Shown here one piece after another: positions 25,551 to 34,807 of a stretch of DNA of 64,000 nt. The notes under the pieces are model-generated. The model was not told where the DNA came from. It made no database searches and saw only the letters and a list, made by a program, of their open reading frames with translations. Numbering within the stretch: position 1 is the first letter of the stretch; every line of letters begins with the position of its first letter. Both the position numbers and the translations under genes were made by a program. Origin of the DNA: Buttiauxella sp049686335 (GTDB lineage Bacteria > Pseudomonadota > Gammaproteobacteria > Enterobacterales > Enterobacteriaceae); contig NZ_JBAVHX010000004.1 of NCBI RefSeq assembly GCF_049686335.1, positions 372,001 through 436,000 on the forward strand. Reading direction: 5' to 3'.

Positions 25551-27921
25551 ACTTATTGATTTCAGCCAGGCTCAACCAGGTTTGCACCACGGTGTCCGGG
25601 TTCAGAGAAAGGCTATCAATCCCCTCTTCCATCAACCATGCCGCAAAGTCTTCATGGTCAGACGGGCCTTGTCCACAGATGCCGACGTACTTACCTTGTT
25701 TCTTCGCCGCTTTGATGGCCATCGACAACAGGGCTTTCACCGCGTCGTTGCGCTCGTCAAACAGTTCGGAAACCACGCCAGAATCGCGATCCAGTCCCAA
25801 CGCCAGTTGGGTCATGTCGTTGGAACCGATAGAGAAACCATCGAAATATTGCAAGAACTCCTCAGCCAGTAAGGCGTTTGACGGGATCTCACACATCATG
25901 ATGATTTTCAGCCCGTTTTCACCGCGCTTCAGACCCTGACGTTCCAGTTCTTCCACCACGGCTTTCGCCTGAGCGACGGTACGCACGAATGGCACCATCA
26001 CTTCGACGTTAGTCAGGCCCATTTCGTTACGCACGCGTTTCATGGCGGCGCATTCAAGCGCGAAGCAATCACGGAAGCTGTCGGACACATAACGGCCTGC
26101 TCCACGGAAACCTAGCATTGGGTTTTCTTCTTCCGGCTCATAACGTTCGCCGCCGACCAGGTTGGCGTATTCGTTAGATTTGAAGTCCGATAAACGCACA
26201 ATTACGCGCTTAGGCCAGAATGCCGCGCCCAGGGTCGCAATCCCTTCTGTCAGACGACCAACATAAAACTCAACCGGATCGTCGTAGCCTTTCATCATTT
26301 CACGGATTTCGTTTTGCAGCGCAGGTTCCTGGTCATCAAACTCCAGCAACGCGCGTGGATGCACGCCAATCATACGGTTAATGATGAATTCCAGACGCGC
26401 CAGCCCCACGCCTTCGTTTGGCAGGCAAGCAAAATCAAAGGCACGATCGGGGTTACCGACGTTCATCATGATTTTCAACGGCAGATCCGGCATGGTATCG
26501 ACTGTCGAACTTTTAATGCTGAAATCCAGCAGTTCGGCGTAGACGTAACCGGTATCGCCTTCAGCACAAGAAACGGTCACGTTCTGACCTTCAGTCAAAC
26601 GCTCGGTGGCATCGCCACAGCCCACAACCGCTGGAATGCCGAGTTCACGGGCAATAATCGCCGCGTGGCAGGTGCGTCCGCCACGGTTGGTGACAATCGC
26701 GGCGGCTTTTTTCATGATCGGTTCCCAGTCCGGATCGGTCATGTCGGTCACAAGAACATCACCCGGCTGAATACGGTTCATCTCACTAATATTGTGGATA
26801 ACCTTTACCGGACCGGCTCCGATGCGATGACCGATAGCACGGCCTTCGGCAACGATTTTGCCATGGTCGTGTAGCTGGTAGCGCTCCATCACCTGGCCCT
26901 GAGAACGTACCGTTTCTGGACGCGCCTGCACAATAAACAACTTGCCGGTGTGCCCATCTTTTGCCCATTCGATATCCATCGGACGGCCATAGTGTTTCTC
27001 GATTTGAACCGCTTGTTTCGCCAGCTCCTGCACTTCATCAGGGGTGATGGAGAACTGGTCGCGCGCGTCTTGCGGAACATCTTCGATACGCACTTGTTTG
27101 CCGTGCTCCTGGCTCGGTGCGTACACCATGCGGATTTTCTTCGAGCCCATGTTGCGGCGCACAATTGACGGGCGACCCGCAGCAAGCGTTGGCTTGTGAA
27201 CGTAGAATTCATCCGGGTTAACCGCGCCCTGCACCACCATTTCACCAAGACCATAAGCGGAGGTGATAAACACTACCTGGTCGAAACCAGACTCGGTGTC
27301 GATGGAGAACATCACGCCTGAGGATGCGAGGTCAGAACGCACCATGCGCTGAACGCCCGCAGAGAGCGCAACACCTCGGTGGTCGTAACCCTGATGTACG
27401 CGATAAGAGATCGCGCGGTCGTTAAACAGCGAAGCAAAGACGTGTTTCACGGCAACCAGTACCGCGTCATAACCTTGTACGTTGAGGAAAGTTTCTTGTT
27501 GTCCGGCAAACGACGCATCAGGCATATCTTCTGCGGTGGCGGAGGAGCGCACGGCAAAAGAGGCATCAGCATCGTCAGAGGAAAGTTGTTCGTAGGCATC
27601 GTGAATGGCTTTTTCCAGCTCAGGCTGGAATGGCGTATCGATTATCCATTGGCGAATTTGAGCACCGGCTTTTGCAAGCTCAGTCACGTCATCAATATCC
27701 GTTTTATCCAGCAGCTCATAGATACGCTGGTTCACACCACTTTGGTCAAGAAACAAGTTAAACGCTTGAGACGTGGTGGCAAAACCATTCGGTACGGAAA
27801 CACCCATACCTGAAAGGTTGGTAATCATTTCACCCAGAGAGGCATTTTTGCCCCCGACCCTGTCTACATCATTCATGCCGAGTTGGTTGTACCAAAGCAC
27901 CAGCGGTGACGAGTTGGACAT
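25549..27921 (-). CDS. ppsA: Phosphoenolpyruvate synthase
   Basis: Converts pyruvate, ATP and water to phosphoenolpyruvate, AMP and phosphate, for gluconeogenic growth. The 790-residue protein has an N-terminal PPDK-type ATP-binding domain. The swivelling domain carries the phospho-His in TNRGGRTCHAAIIARELG, and the C-terminal TIM barrel holds IGSNDMTQLALG and the catalytic Cys in YVGICGQGPSD. The divergent ppsR product switches it off by phosphorylation. A Cra site and a large palindrome lie upstream. Confidence 0.97.
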   Translation of the reverse strand: MSNSSPLVLWYNQLGMNDVDRVGGKNASLGEMITNLSGMGVSVPNGFATTSQAFNLFLDQSGVNQRIYELLDKTDIDDVTELAKAGAQIRQWIIDTPFQPELEKAIHDAYEQLSSDDADASFAVRSSATAEDMPDASFAGQQETFLNVQGYDAVLVAVKHVFASLFNDRAISYRVHQGYDHRGVALSAGVQRMVRSDLASSGVMFSIDTESGFDQVVFITSAYGLGEMVVQGAVNPDEFYVHKPTLAAGRPSIVRRNMGSKKIRMVYAPSQEHGKQVRIEDVPQDARDQFSITPDEVQELAKQAVQIEKHYGRPMDIEWAKDGHTGKLFIVQARPETVRSQGQVMERYQLHDHGKIVAEGRAIGHRIGAGPVKVIHNISEMNRIQPGDVLVTDMTDPDWEPIMKKAAAIVTNRGGRTCHAAIIARELGIPAVVGCGDATERLTEGQNVTVSCAEGDTGYVYAELLDFSIKSSTVDTMPDLPLKIMMNVGNPDRAFDFACLPNEGVGLARLEFIINRMIGVHPRALLEFDDQEPALQNEIREMMKGYDDPVEFYVGRLTEGIATLGAAFWPKRVIVRLSDFKSNEYANLVGGERYEPEEENPMLGFRGAGRYVSDSFRDCFALECAAMKRVRNEMGLTNVEVMVPFVRTVAQAKAVVEELERQGLKRGENGLKIIMMCEIPSNALLAEEFLQYFDGFSIGSNDMTQLALGLDRDSGVVSELFDERNDAVKALLSMAIKAAKKQGKYVGICGQGPSDHEDFAAWLMEEGIDSLSLNPDTVVQTWLSLAEINK

Positions 27922-27940
27922 CGAAACAATCCTTTTGTGA

Positions 27941-28070
27941 TATACCCTTCATACTTCAAGTTGCATGTGCGTTGGCTACGTTTACTCACCCGAATCACTT
28001 ACCAGAGTAAGCTCATCGGGACTCGCTCACTTGCCGCCTTCCTGCAACTCGAATTATTTTGGGTCTATAT
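27941..28070. repeat. CAAGTTGCA-family palindrome, copy C (full length)
   Basis: A 130-bp imperfect inverted repeat begins CTTCATACTTCAAGTTGCA and ends TGCAACTCGAATTATTTTGG. The centre includes GTTGGCTACGTTT and CTTGCCGCCTTCC. It lies between the ppsA start and the upstream Cra site, so it is probably transcribed as part of the ppsA leader. It looks like a MITE-type element, and copies B and D look like internally deleted versions. Confidence 0.8.
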
Positions 28071-28129
28071 GAATGAGAAACACATTACATCCCTTTTAGA
28101 TTGGCATAATTACGGGCAGGAAAGAAACC

Positions 28130-28143
28130 GGTGAATCGTTCAA
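28130..28143 (-). promoter_or_regulatory. Cra (FruR) box upstream of ppsA
   Basis: GGTGAATCGTTCAA fits the Cra consensus RSTGAAWCSNTHHW at every position. Cra activates ppsA in E. coli. The site is 209 nt before the ppsA start, a long leader explained by the inserted palindrome. Confidence 0.7.
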
Positions 28144-28375
28144 GCAAAATAAAAATTTGAAATTTTCAGATTTATTTACTTTTCTCATAAACTATTGATT
28201 CTTAATTTAATCCCTATATTAATAATGGTTTAAGAAAATAATAAAAATGAACTGCACATTTCATTAAAAATAAAAACACCATTTCAGTTTTATAATGAAA
28301 TGAGATTGATCCAGCATGGAAGGTTTTAATTTATGCTTGAGCCAGAGTCGTCACCGTTACTAACAGGATTGAAAA

Positions 28376-29209
28376 ATGGATAGCACAGTAGACAGGCAAG
28401 TTTTTTATATTTCCGATGGCACGGCTATCACCGCTGAAGTGCTTGGGCACGCGGTGATGTCGCAATTTCCGGTCGCTATTAACAGCATTACGCTGCCGTT
28501 TGTGGAAAACGAAAGCCGGGCCAATGCCGTCAGAGAACAGATCAATGCGATTTACCAGCAATCGGGTGTGCGCCCGCTGGTGTTTTACTCCATCGTTTTG
28601 CCCGAAATTCGCGACATTATTTTGCAAAGTGAAGGTTTTTGTCAGGATATCGTGCAGGCGCTGGTCGCCCCTTTACAGCAAGAATTAAAACTAGACCCGA
28701 CGCCCATCGCCCACCGTACCCACGGTCTGAATCCAGGTAATTTAATTAAGTATGATGCGCGTATCGCGGCAATTGATTACACACTTGCCCACGATGACGG
28801 CATTTCGATGCGAAATCTCGATCAGGCACAGGTAATCTTGCTGGGCGTTTCACGCTGCGGGAAAACCCCGACCAGTTTGTATCTGGCGATGCAGTTTGGC
28901 ATTCGCGCCGCTAACTATCCCTTTATTGCTGACGACATGGATAACATTCAACTGCCAGCGGTTCTTAAACCGCTACAGCATAAGTTGTTTGGCCTGACTA
29001 TTAATCCGGAACGTCTCGCGGCTATCCGTGAAGAGCGACGGGAAAATAGCCGCTATGCGTCGATGCGCCAGTGCCGCCTGGAAGTGGCTGAAGTGGAAGC
29101 GCTGTTTCGCAAGAACCAGATTCGCTATCTCAACAGCACCAATTACTCGGTTGAAGAGATGGCAACCAAGATCCTCGATATCATGGGACTGAACCGCCGC
29201 ATGTACTAA
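28376..29209 (+). CDS. ppsR: PEP synthase regulatory protein PpsR
   Basis: Bifunctional ADP-dependent kinase and phosphate-dependent phosphorylase that inactivates and reactivates PpsA. At 277 residues it has the E. coli length. The P-loop-like motif GVSRCGKTPTSLYLA (about 157-171) is the hallmark of this family. AGGA precedes the ATG. It is divergent from ppsA across a 454-nt control region. Confidence 0.96.
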   Translation: MDSTVDRQVFYISDGTAITAEVLGHAVMSQFPVAINSITLPFVENESRANAVREQINAIYQQSGVRPLVFYSIVLPEIRDIILQSEGFCQDIVQALVAPLQQELKLDPTPIAHRTHGLNPGNLIKYDARIAAIDYTLAHDDGISMRNLDQAQVILLGVSRCGKTPTSLYLAMQFGIRAANYPFIADDMDNIQLPAVLKPLQHKLFGLTINPERLAAIREERRENSRYASMRQCRLEVAEVEALFRKNQIRYLNSTNYSVEEMATKILDIMGLNRRMY

Positions 29210-29229
29210 CAAACTAGTTCACAAGTTCA
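29210..29229 (+). promoter_or_regulatory. Candidate TrpR operator of aroH
   Basis: AACTAGTTCACAAGTT resembles the TrpR operator (core AACTAGTTAACTAGTT) and lies about 140 nt before aroH, directly after the ppsR stop. AroH is the Trp-repressed DAHP synthase in E. coli. One CTAG half is intact and the other is degenerate. Confidence 0.5.
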
Positions 29230-29368
29230 GTTTTGTATGCCAGGCTGTACAGAATTTGGTGGTCACGATTCAGTTTTACGGTTGAATTCAACATAAATTG
29301 GTTTATCGTGACTGCCATCACTTCCCGGTACTTTTGCCGAGCTGAAGACAAAATTTCTGAGACATCCA

Positions 29369-30415
29369 ATGAACAAAACAGATGAACTGCGAACGGCGCG
29401 CATCGACAGTCTGGTTACGCCTGCAGAACTGGCCCAGCGTCTGGCGGTATCCGAACAGGTCGCGCAAAACGTAACAGCCTCCCGTCGGCGTATCGAAAAA
29501 ATCCTCAATGGTGAAGATAATCGCCTGCTGGTGATTGTCGGCCCTTGCTCAATCCATGACCTGGATGCGGCAATGGATTACGCCCATCGTTTGCAAGCGG
29601 CACGCGAAAAGCATCAGGATCGCCTTGAAATCGTGATGCGTACCTATTTCGAAAAACCGCGCACCGTGGTGGGCTGGAAAGGGTTAATTTCCGATCCTGA
29701 TTTGAACGGCAGCTATCGCGTCAATCATGGCATTGAGCAGGCACGCCGTCTGCTTTTGCAGGTCAACGAGTTGGGTGTACCGACCGCTACCGAATTCCTG
29801 GATATGGTGATCGGCCAGTATATTGCCGATTTGATTAGCTGGGGCGCGATTGGTGCGCGGACCACTGAAAGCCAAATCCACCGCGAAATGGCCTCCGCCC
29901 TTTCTTGTCCGGTAGGTTTCAAAAATGGTACCGACGGTAATACGCGTATTGCGGTTGATGCGATTCGTGCAGCCCGCGCCAGCCATATGTTCCTCTCGCC
30001 GGATAAACATGGCCAGATGACCATTTATCAAACCAGCGGCAACCCGTACGGCCATATCATCATGCGCGGCGGAAAACAGCCAAACTACCACGCAGCCGAC
30101 ATTGCGGCGGCGTGTGATAGCCTGCATGAATTTGATTTGCCTGAGCAATTGGTTATCGATTTTAGCCATGGTAACTGCCAGAAACAGCACCGCCGCCAAT
30201 TGGAAGTGTGTGAAGACGTTTGTAACCAAATTCGTAATGGTTCACGCGCCATTGCCGGTGTGATGGCGGAAAGCTTCATCCAGGAAGGCACGCAGAAAAT
30301 TGTTGCAGGGAAACCGCTGGTCTACGGCCAGTCGATTACCGACCCTTGCCTGAACTGGGAAGACACCCAAACTCTGCTCGATATGCTGGCAGACGCAACG
30401 GATAGTCGCTTCTAA
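29369..30415 (+). CDS. aroH: Trp-sensitive DAHP synthase AroH
   Basis: Condenses PEP and erythrose 4-phosphate to DAHP, the first step of the shikimate pathway. At 348 residues it has the E. coli AroH length. Class I motifs are clear: VIVGPCSIHD, RTYFEKPRTVVGWKGL, GARTTESQIHREMAS, DFSHGNCQKQHRRQ. The start MNKTDELRTARI matches AroH rather than AroF or AroG. Synteny with ppsR supports this. The Shine-Dalgarno is weak. Confidence 0.95.
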   Translation: MNKTDELRTARIDSLVTPAELAQRLAVSEQVAQNVTASRRRIEKILNGEDNRLLVIVGPCSIHDLDAAMDYAHRLQAAREKHQDRLEIVMRTYFEKPRTVVGWKGLISDPDLNGSYRVNHGIEQARRLLLQVNELGVPTATEFLDMVIGQYIADLISWGAIGARTTESQIHREMASALSCPVGFKNGTDGNTRIAVDAIRAARASHMFLSPDKHGQMTIYQTSGNPYGHIIMRGGKQPNYHAADIAAACDSLHEFDLPEQLVIDFSHGNCQKQHRRQLEVCEDVCNQIRNGSRAIAGVMAESFIQEGTQKIVAGKPLVYGQSITDPCLNWEDTQTLLDMLADATDSRF

Positions 30416-30424
30416 ATTTTTTAG

Positions 30425-30542
30425 TCCCCTCTCCTGCGGGAGAGGGTTAGGGTGAGGGCATCCAGCGCCTGAACATTTTCTCTGACCTAAAGTCAGGATC
30501 GCCCTTATCCCGACCTTCTCCCCCCAGAGAAGGAGAAAACCG
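30425..30542. repeat. Repetitive intergenic element after aroH
   Basis: The stem CCCTCTCC/GGAGAGGG (30427-30434 with 30439-30446) is followed by GTTAGGGTGAGGGCATC, then an inverted cognate CCTTCTCC/GGAGAA near 30511-30536. The sequence resembles the common enterobacterial CCCTCTCC...GGTTAGGGTGAGGG interspersed repeat. It may also terminate aroH, though no T-run follows. Confidence 0.6.
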
Positions 30543-30621
30543 AACTTTTCCCCTCCCCGTTCAAAATTGATCTATTCACAAATTTCTCACAAATAACACT
30601 TGATGACGAAACACAGTTTAT

Positions 30622-30636
30622 TGATAATGATTATCA
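30622..30636 (+). promoter_or_regulatory. Fur box of the hem operon
   Basis: TGATAATGATTATCA is a perfect 7-1-7 Fur site. It is followed by further Fur-like half sites and a -10-like TATAGT (30641-30646). It lies 38-52 nt before the hemP start, so iron repression of the haem uptake operon is expected. Confidence 0.88.
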
Positions 30637-30673
30637 TTGTTATAGTGATTGTCATTTGTATACCGAGTGAAAC

Positions 30674-30838
30674 ATGGAAAAAAACTTCACCACTACGAAT
30701 CCTCAATCTGCGGCTATCCCCCGTCAGATAGATAGCAAACTGTTACTCGGCACTGACGGACGCGTGGTGATTGTCCACGAAGGACAGCTTTATCAGTTAC
30801 GTGAGACTCAGGCAGGGAAGTTAATCCTGACCAAATAA
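30674..30838 (+). CDS. hemP: Hemin uptake protein HemP
   Basis: A 54-residue protein with the HemP core DSKLLLGTDGRVVIVHEG and QLYQLRETQAGKLILTK. HemP-family proteins are needed for haem uptake or its regulation in several proteobacteria. It is the first gene after the Fur box and 139 nt before hemR. E. coli ydiE, at the same place between aroH and ydiU, belongs to this family. Confidence 0.92.
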   Translation: MEKNFTTTNPQSAAIPRQIDSKLLLGTDGRVVIVHEGQLYQLRETQAGKLILTK

Positions 30839-30900
30839 CCCCCTTCATCTTCAAGTTGTTGGTGCACAGGCTTCACGCAACTCGAATTATTTGGGGTAAC
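30838..30900. repeat. CAAGTTGCA-family palindrome, copy D
   Basis: Arms CCCTTCATCTTCAAGTTG and CAACTCGAATTATTTGGGG are the ends of the element at 27941-28070 with a shortened centre. It lies between hemP and hemR, where it could act as an RNA hairpin tuning downstream expression. Confidence 0.75.
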
Positions 30901-30977
30901 ACAATTTTATTTTACGCAAGCCACCCAGGTTAACCCAGGCAGCCAGCGCTTTTAAATTTTCCTATGGAGATTTGCGC

Positions 30978-32954
30978 ATGCCTGCTTTACACACAGTCGG
31001 CTTCCGTCTGTCATTACTGACTGTTGCGGTATTTACTGCCCTGCCTGCCTTTGCAAAAGACGATCAAGTTACCGTAGTCGCTACCGGTAACGAACGCAGC
31101 ACTTTTGAAGCGCCAATGATGGTTACCGTCATTGATGCCAACACCCCAGAAGCACAAACCTCGTCTTCCGCCGCCGATATGTTACGTAAAGTTCCGGGGA
31201 TCACCGTTTCCGGTACCGGGCGAACTAATGGGCAGGATGTGAGCATGCGTGGTTACGATCGCCGTGGCGTATTGATGCTGGTTGACGGGGTTCGTCAGGG
31301 TACGGATACCGGACACCTCAACAGCACCTTCCTTGATCCGGCATTGATCAAACGTATTGAAGTGGTGCGCGGCCCTGCCGCCCTGCTGTACGGCAGCGGT
31401 GCTTTGGGCGGAGTGATTTCCTATGAAACTGCCGATGCCAGCGATTTACTGTATGAAGGCCAAAACAGCGGCTACCGTGTGTTTGCCACTGGCGGCACCG
31501 GCGACCACAGCGTGGGCATGGGCGCCAGCGCCTTTGGCCGCACCGATGATTTCGATGGACTGGTCTCCTGGTCAAGCCGCGATCGTGGTGACATCAATCA
31601 AAGCAACGGCGAAACCGCGCCGAACGACGAAAGCATTAACAACTTCCTGACCAAAGGCACCTGGTATATCGACCCGGCACAGTCTTTAGGTGGCTCACTG
31701 CGTTATTACAATAACGCCGCGCAAGAACCTAAAAACCCGCAAACCCCCACGGCTGACCCAGCCAACCCGATGGTTGATCGTTCAACCATTCTGCGTGACG
31801 CCCAACTTAACTACCATATTGGGCCTGAGCAAAGTGACTGGCTGAATGCCAATGCCACGGCTTACTGGTCTGAGGCGCGTATTAATGCGCAGGGCCAGAC
31901 TGACGGGGCTGAATTCCGTAAACAAACCACCAGCGGCGCAAAAATCGAGAACCGCAGCCGTCTGTTTAACGACAGTTTTGCGGCACATTTGCTGACATAC
32001 GGCGGGGAATACTATCGTCAGGATCAAAAACCTGGCGGCAATACAACGGGCTTCCCGCAGGCGAATATCGATTTTGGCTCGGGCTGGCTGCAAGATGAAA
32101 TCACGCTGCGTGACCTGCCGGTGTCTATTTTAGCCGGTACACGTTATGACAATTACAGCGGCAGCAGCGACGGCTATGACGATGTTAATGCGGATCAGTG
32201 GTCATCCCGTGGCGCACTGTCCATCACTCCAACAGACTGGCTGATGCTGTTCGGCTCGTACTCTCAGGCCTTCCGCGCCCCAACCATGGGTGAGATGTAT
32301 AACGACGCTAAACACTTCTCCATTGGCTCGCGTTACACCAACTATTGGGTACCGAATCCAAATCTGCGTCCGGAAACCAATGCAACGCAAGAAGTCGGCT
32401 TTGGTTTGCGCTTCGACGATTTAATGTTGGCTGACGATGGCATCGAATTTAAAGCGAGTTATTTCGATACCAAAGCAAAAGACTACATCTCCACCACTGT
32501 CGACTTCGCCAAAGCAACGACCATGTCTTATAACGTCCCTAACGCCAAAATCTGGGGTTGGGATATGACGGCGAAATATACCAGCGCATGGTTCAGCCTT
32601 GACCTGGCTTATAACCGTACCCGGGGTAAAGACGAAGATACCGGCGAGTGGATCTCCAGTCTGAATCCGGACACCGTGACCAGCGTGCTGGACGTCCCGG
32701 TGGCACAAAGCGGTTTCTCCGTGGGCTGGGTCGGGACTTTTGCTGATAAATCAACGCATATCAGCAGCAGCTACAGCGAGCAACCCGGTTACGGCGTGAA
32801 TGATTTCTATGTCAGCTATAAAGGCCAACAACAGTTGCGCGGGCTGACGACTTCCCTGGTGCTGGGTAATGCCTTTGACAAGGAGTACTGGTCGCCACAA
32901 GGGATCCCACAAGATGGCCGTAACGGCAAAATCTTCGTTAGTTATCAATGGTAA
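30978..32954 (+). CDS. hemR: TonB-dependent hemin receptor HemR
   Basis: Outer-membrane haem/haemoprotein receptor of 658 residues. It has a signal peptide (1-26), a TonB box (DDQVTVVAT), a plug domain (ADMLRKVPGITVSGTGRTNG, LYGSGALGGVI) and a 22-strand barrel ending FVSYQW. The haem receptor signature FRAP and NPNL is present with a conserved His between them (FRAPTMGEMYNDAKHFS to WVPNPNLRPE). The ATG at 30978 has GGAG upstream. An in-frame TTG two codons earlier is rejected. Confidence 0.95.
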   Translation: MPALHTVGFRLSLLTVAVFTALPAFAKDDQVTVVATGNERSTFEAPMMVTVIDANTPEAQTSSSAADMLRKVPGITVSGTGRTNGQDVSMRGYDRRGVLMLVDGVRQGTDTGHLNSTFLDPALIKRIEVVRGPAALLYGSGALGGVISYETADASDLLYEGQNSGYRVFATGGTGDHSVGMGASAFGRTDDFDGLVSWSSRDRGDINQSNGETAPNDESINNFLTKGTWYIDPAQSLGGSLRYYNNAAQEPKNPQTPTADPANPMVDRSTILRDAQLNYHIGPEQSDWLNANATAYWSEARINAQGQTDGAEFRKQTTSGAKIENRSRLFNDSFAAHLLTYGGEYYRQDQKPGGNTTGFPQANIDFGSGWLQDEITLRDLPVSILAGTRYDNYSGSSDGYDDVNADQWSSRGALSITPTDWLMLFGSYSQAFRAPTMGEMYNDAKHFSIGSRYTNYWVPNPNLRPETNATQEVGFGLRFDDLMLADDGIEFKASYFDTKAKDYISTTVDFAKATTMSYNVPNAKIWGWDMTAKYTSAWFSLDLAYNRTRGKDEDTGEWISSLNPDTVTSVLDVPVAQSGFSVGWVGTFADKSTHISSSYSEQPGYGVNDFYVSYKGQQQLRGLTTSLVLGNAFDKEYWSPQGIPQDGRNGKIFVSYQW

Positions 32955-32963
32955 GGAACCGAT

Positions 32964-33995
32964 ATGACTCAGCGTTATGACAACTGGTTACAGCTCAAGC
33001 AAGAGCACCCGAAAAAGTATGCTCGCGACATCGCCAGGCTGATGAATATCAGCGAAGCCGAATTAACTCATGCCCGAGTAGGACATGATGCATGGCGCTT
33101 AAAGGGCGAGATCCGCGACATTCTGGCCTCTCTGGAAAGCGTGGGTGAAATCAAATCCATTTGCCGTAATGAATATGCGGTACACGAGCATGTTGGCAAA
33201 TTTGAAAACCAGCAACTGCACGGACACGCCGGGCTGGTGCTTAACCCGCGCGCGCTGGATTTGCGCTTGTTCCTTAATCAGTGGGCGTTTGCATTCCATG
33301 TGCGTGAGGCCAGCGCACGGGGTGAGCGCCAGAGCGTGCAGTTCTTTGACCACCAGGGTGATGCGCTACTGAAGGTTTACACCACTGACAATACTGATTT
33401 CAGCGCCTGGGCCGATGTGCTTGCGAAGTTTATATATGCGGATAACCCAGCCCTTGAGCTTCAGGCCGTTGAAGAAGTCGTGATGACCCCGGCGGTTGAT
33501 GGCGGTCTGGTTGAAGCGGAATGGCGTAGCCTGCGCGACGTGCATCAGTTCTTTGGTTTGCTGAAACGTCATCAACTGACGCGCCAGCAGGCTTTCCGTC
33601 TGGTGGCAGAAGATTTGGCTTGCCAGGTTGATAACCGCGCACTGGCGCAGCTTCTGGAACAAGCCAGACAAGACAAAAACGAGATCATGGTATTTGTCGG
33701 CAACCGTGGCAGCGTGCAGATTTTCACCGGCATCGTGGAGAAAGTCGTGCCGATGGATAACTGGATTAACATCTTCAACCCACAATTCACGCTGCATTTG
33801 TTGGGCGACACCATTGCGGAAAGCTGGGTGACGCGCAAACCGAGTGGTGATGGCTTCGTTACCAGCCTGGAGTTGTTTGCCGCCGATGGCACGCAAATCG
33901 CCCAACTGTACGGTCAACGCACGGAAGGGGAACCCGAGCAGCAGCAGTGGCGCAGCCAGTTGGAAGCGCTGGTCAGCAAAGGGCTGGCTGCATGA
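32964..33995 (+). CDS. hemS: Haem-degrading/haem-transfer protein HemS
   Basis: Cytoplasmic haem-handling protein of the HemS/ChuS family, 343 residues made of two structural repeats. It receives haem from the transporter, and ChuS degrades it. Typical segments are LMNISEAELTHARVG, VFVGNRGSVQIFTG and NWINIFNPQFTLHL. It starts 9 nt after hemR and its stop overlaps hemT (ATGA). Confidence 0.94.
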   Translation: MTQRYDNWLQLKQEHPKKYARDIARLMNISEAELTHARVGHDAWRLKGEIRDILASLESVGEIKSICRNEYAVHEHVGKFENQQLHGHAGLVLNPRALDLRLFLNQWAFAFHVREASARGERQSVQFFDHQGDALLKVYTTDNTDFSAWADVLAKFIYADNPALELQAVEEVVMTPAVDGGLVEAEWRSLRDVHQFFGLLKRHQLTRQQAFRLVAEDLACQVDNRALAQLLEQARQDKNEIMVFVGNRGSVQIFTGIVEKVVPMDNWINIFNPQFTLHLLGDTIAESWVTRKPSGDGFVTSLELFAADGTQIAQLYGQRTEGEPEQQQWRSQLEALVSKGLAA

Positions 33996-34807
33996 AACGC
34001 TGGTTAATTGCCCTGGCCGCCATTCCTGTAATAGCCATCGCAAATGAACGCGTGGTGGCTATTGGTGGCGACGTGACTGAAATCGCATTTGCATTAGGCT
34101 CGGGTGACCAACTGGTCGCTCGTGACAGCACAAGTTTGCATCCTCAGGCGGCAACTAAGCTGCCGGACGTGGGCTACATGCGACAGCTTAATGCGGAAGG
34201 TATTCTGGCGATGCGCCCAACCCTGGTGCTGGCGAGCGCTCAGGCCAAACCGTCACTGGCGCTTGAGCAAGTGGCCAGTAGCCATGTCAAAGTGGTGACC
34301 ATTCCGGCGGAAAACTCACTGCAAGGTATCGATAAGAAGATTGATGCGGTGGCTCAGGCGATGGGTAAAACGGCTCAGGGAGAAGCTTTACGCCAACAAG
34401 TGCATAGCAAGTTAGCGTCGATTCCTGAAAAAGCATTACCCGTGAAAGTGCTGTTCATCATGAGTCATGGTGGCATGGCCGCGATGGCCGCCGGGCAAGA
34501 AACGGCGGCAGATGCGGCTATTCAAGCGGCGGGTTTGCAAAATGCGATGCAGGGCTTCAAACGTTATCAGCCTGTGTCCCAGGAAGGTGTGATTGCCAGT
34601 CAACCGCAACTGGTGCTTGTCAGCGCCGATGGCGTGAAAACCTTAGGGGGTGAAGAGAATGTGTGGAAGTTACCCGGGCTTTCGCAGACCCCTGCTGGAA
34701 AAGGTCGCCAGTTATTAATCGTTGACGACATGGCACTGCTCGGTTTTGGTTTGCAAACGCCGGATGCCATTCTCGCGTTACGTAAAAAAGCGGAGCAACT
34801 GCCTTGA
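33992..34807 (+). CDS. hemT: Periplasmic haem-binding protein HemT
   Basis: Substrate-binding protein of the haem ABC importer, 271 residues with a signal peptide (1-18, ending AIAN). Features of the TroA-like fold are seen in RVVAIGGDVTEIAFALGSGDQLVARDSTS and ILAMRPTLVLAS. Its ATG overlaps the hemS stop, and its own stop overlaps the hemU start. Confidence 0.94.
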   Translation: MKRWLIALAAIPVIAIANERVVAIGGDVTEIAFALGSGDQLVARDSTSLHPQAATKLPDVGYMRQLNAEGILAMRPTLVLASAQAKPSLALEQVASSHVKVVTIPAENSLQGIDKKIDAVAQAMGKTAQGEALRQQVHSKLASIPEKALPVKVLFIMSHGGMAAMAAGQETAADAAIQAAGLQNAMQGFKRYQPVSQEGVIASQPQLVLVSADGVKTLGGEENVWKLPGLSQTPAGKGRQLLIVDDMALLGFGLQTPDAILALRKKAEQLP

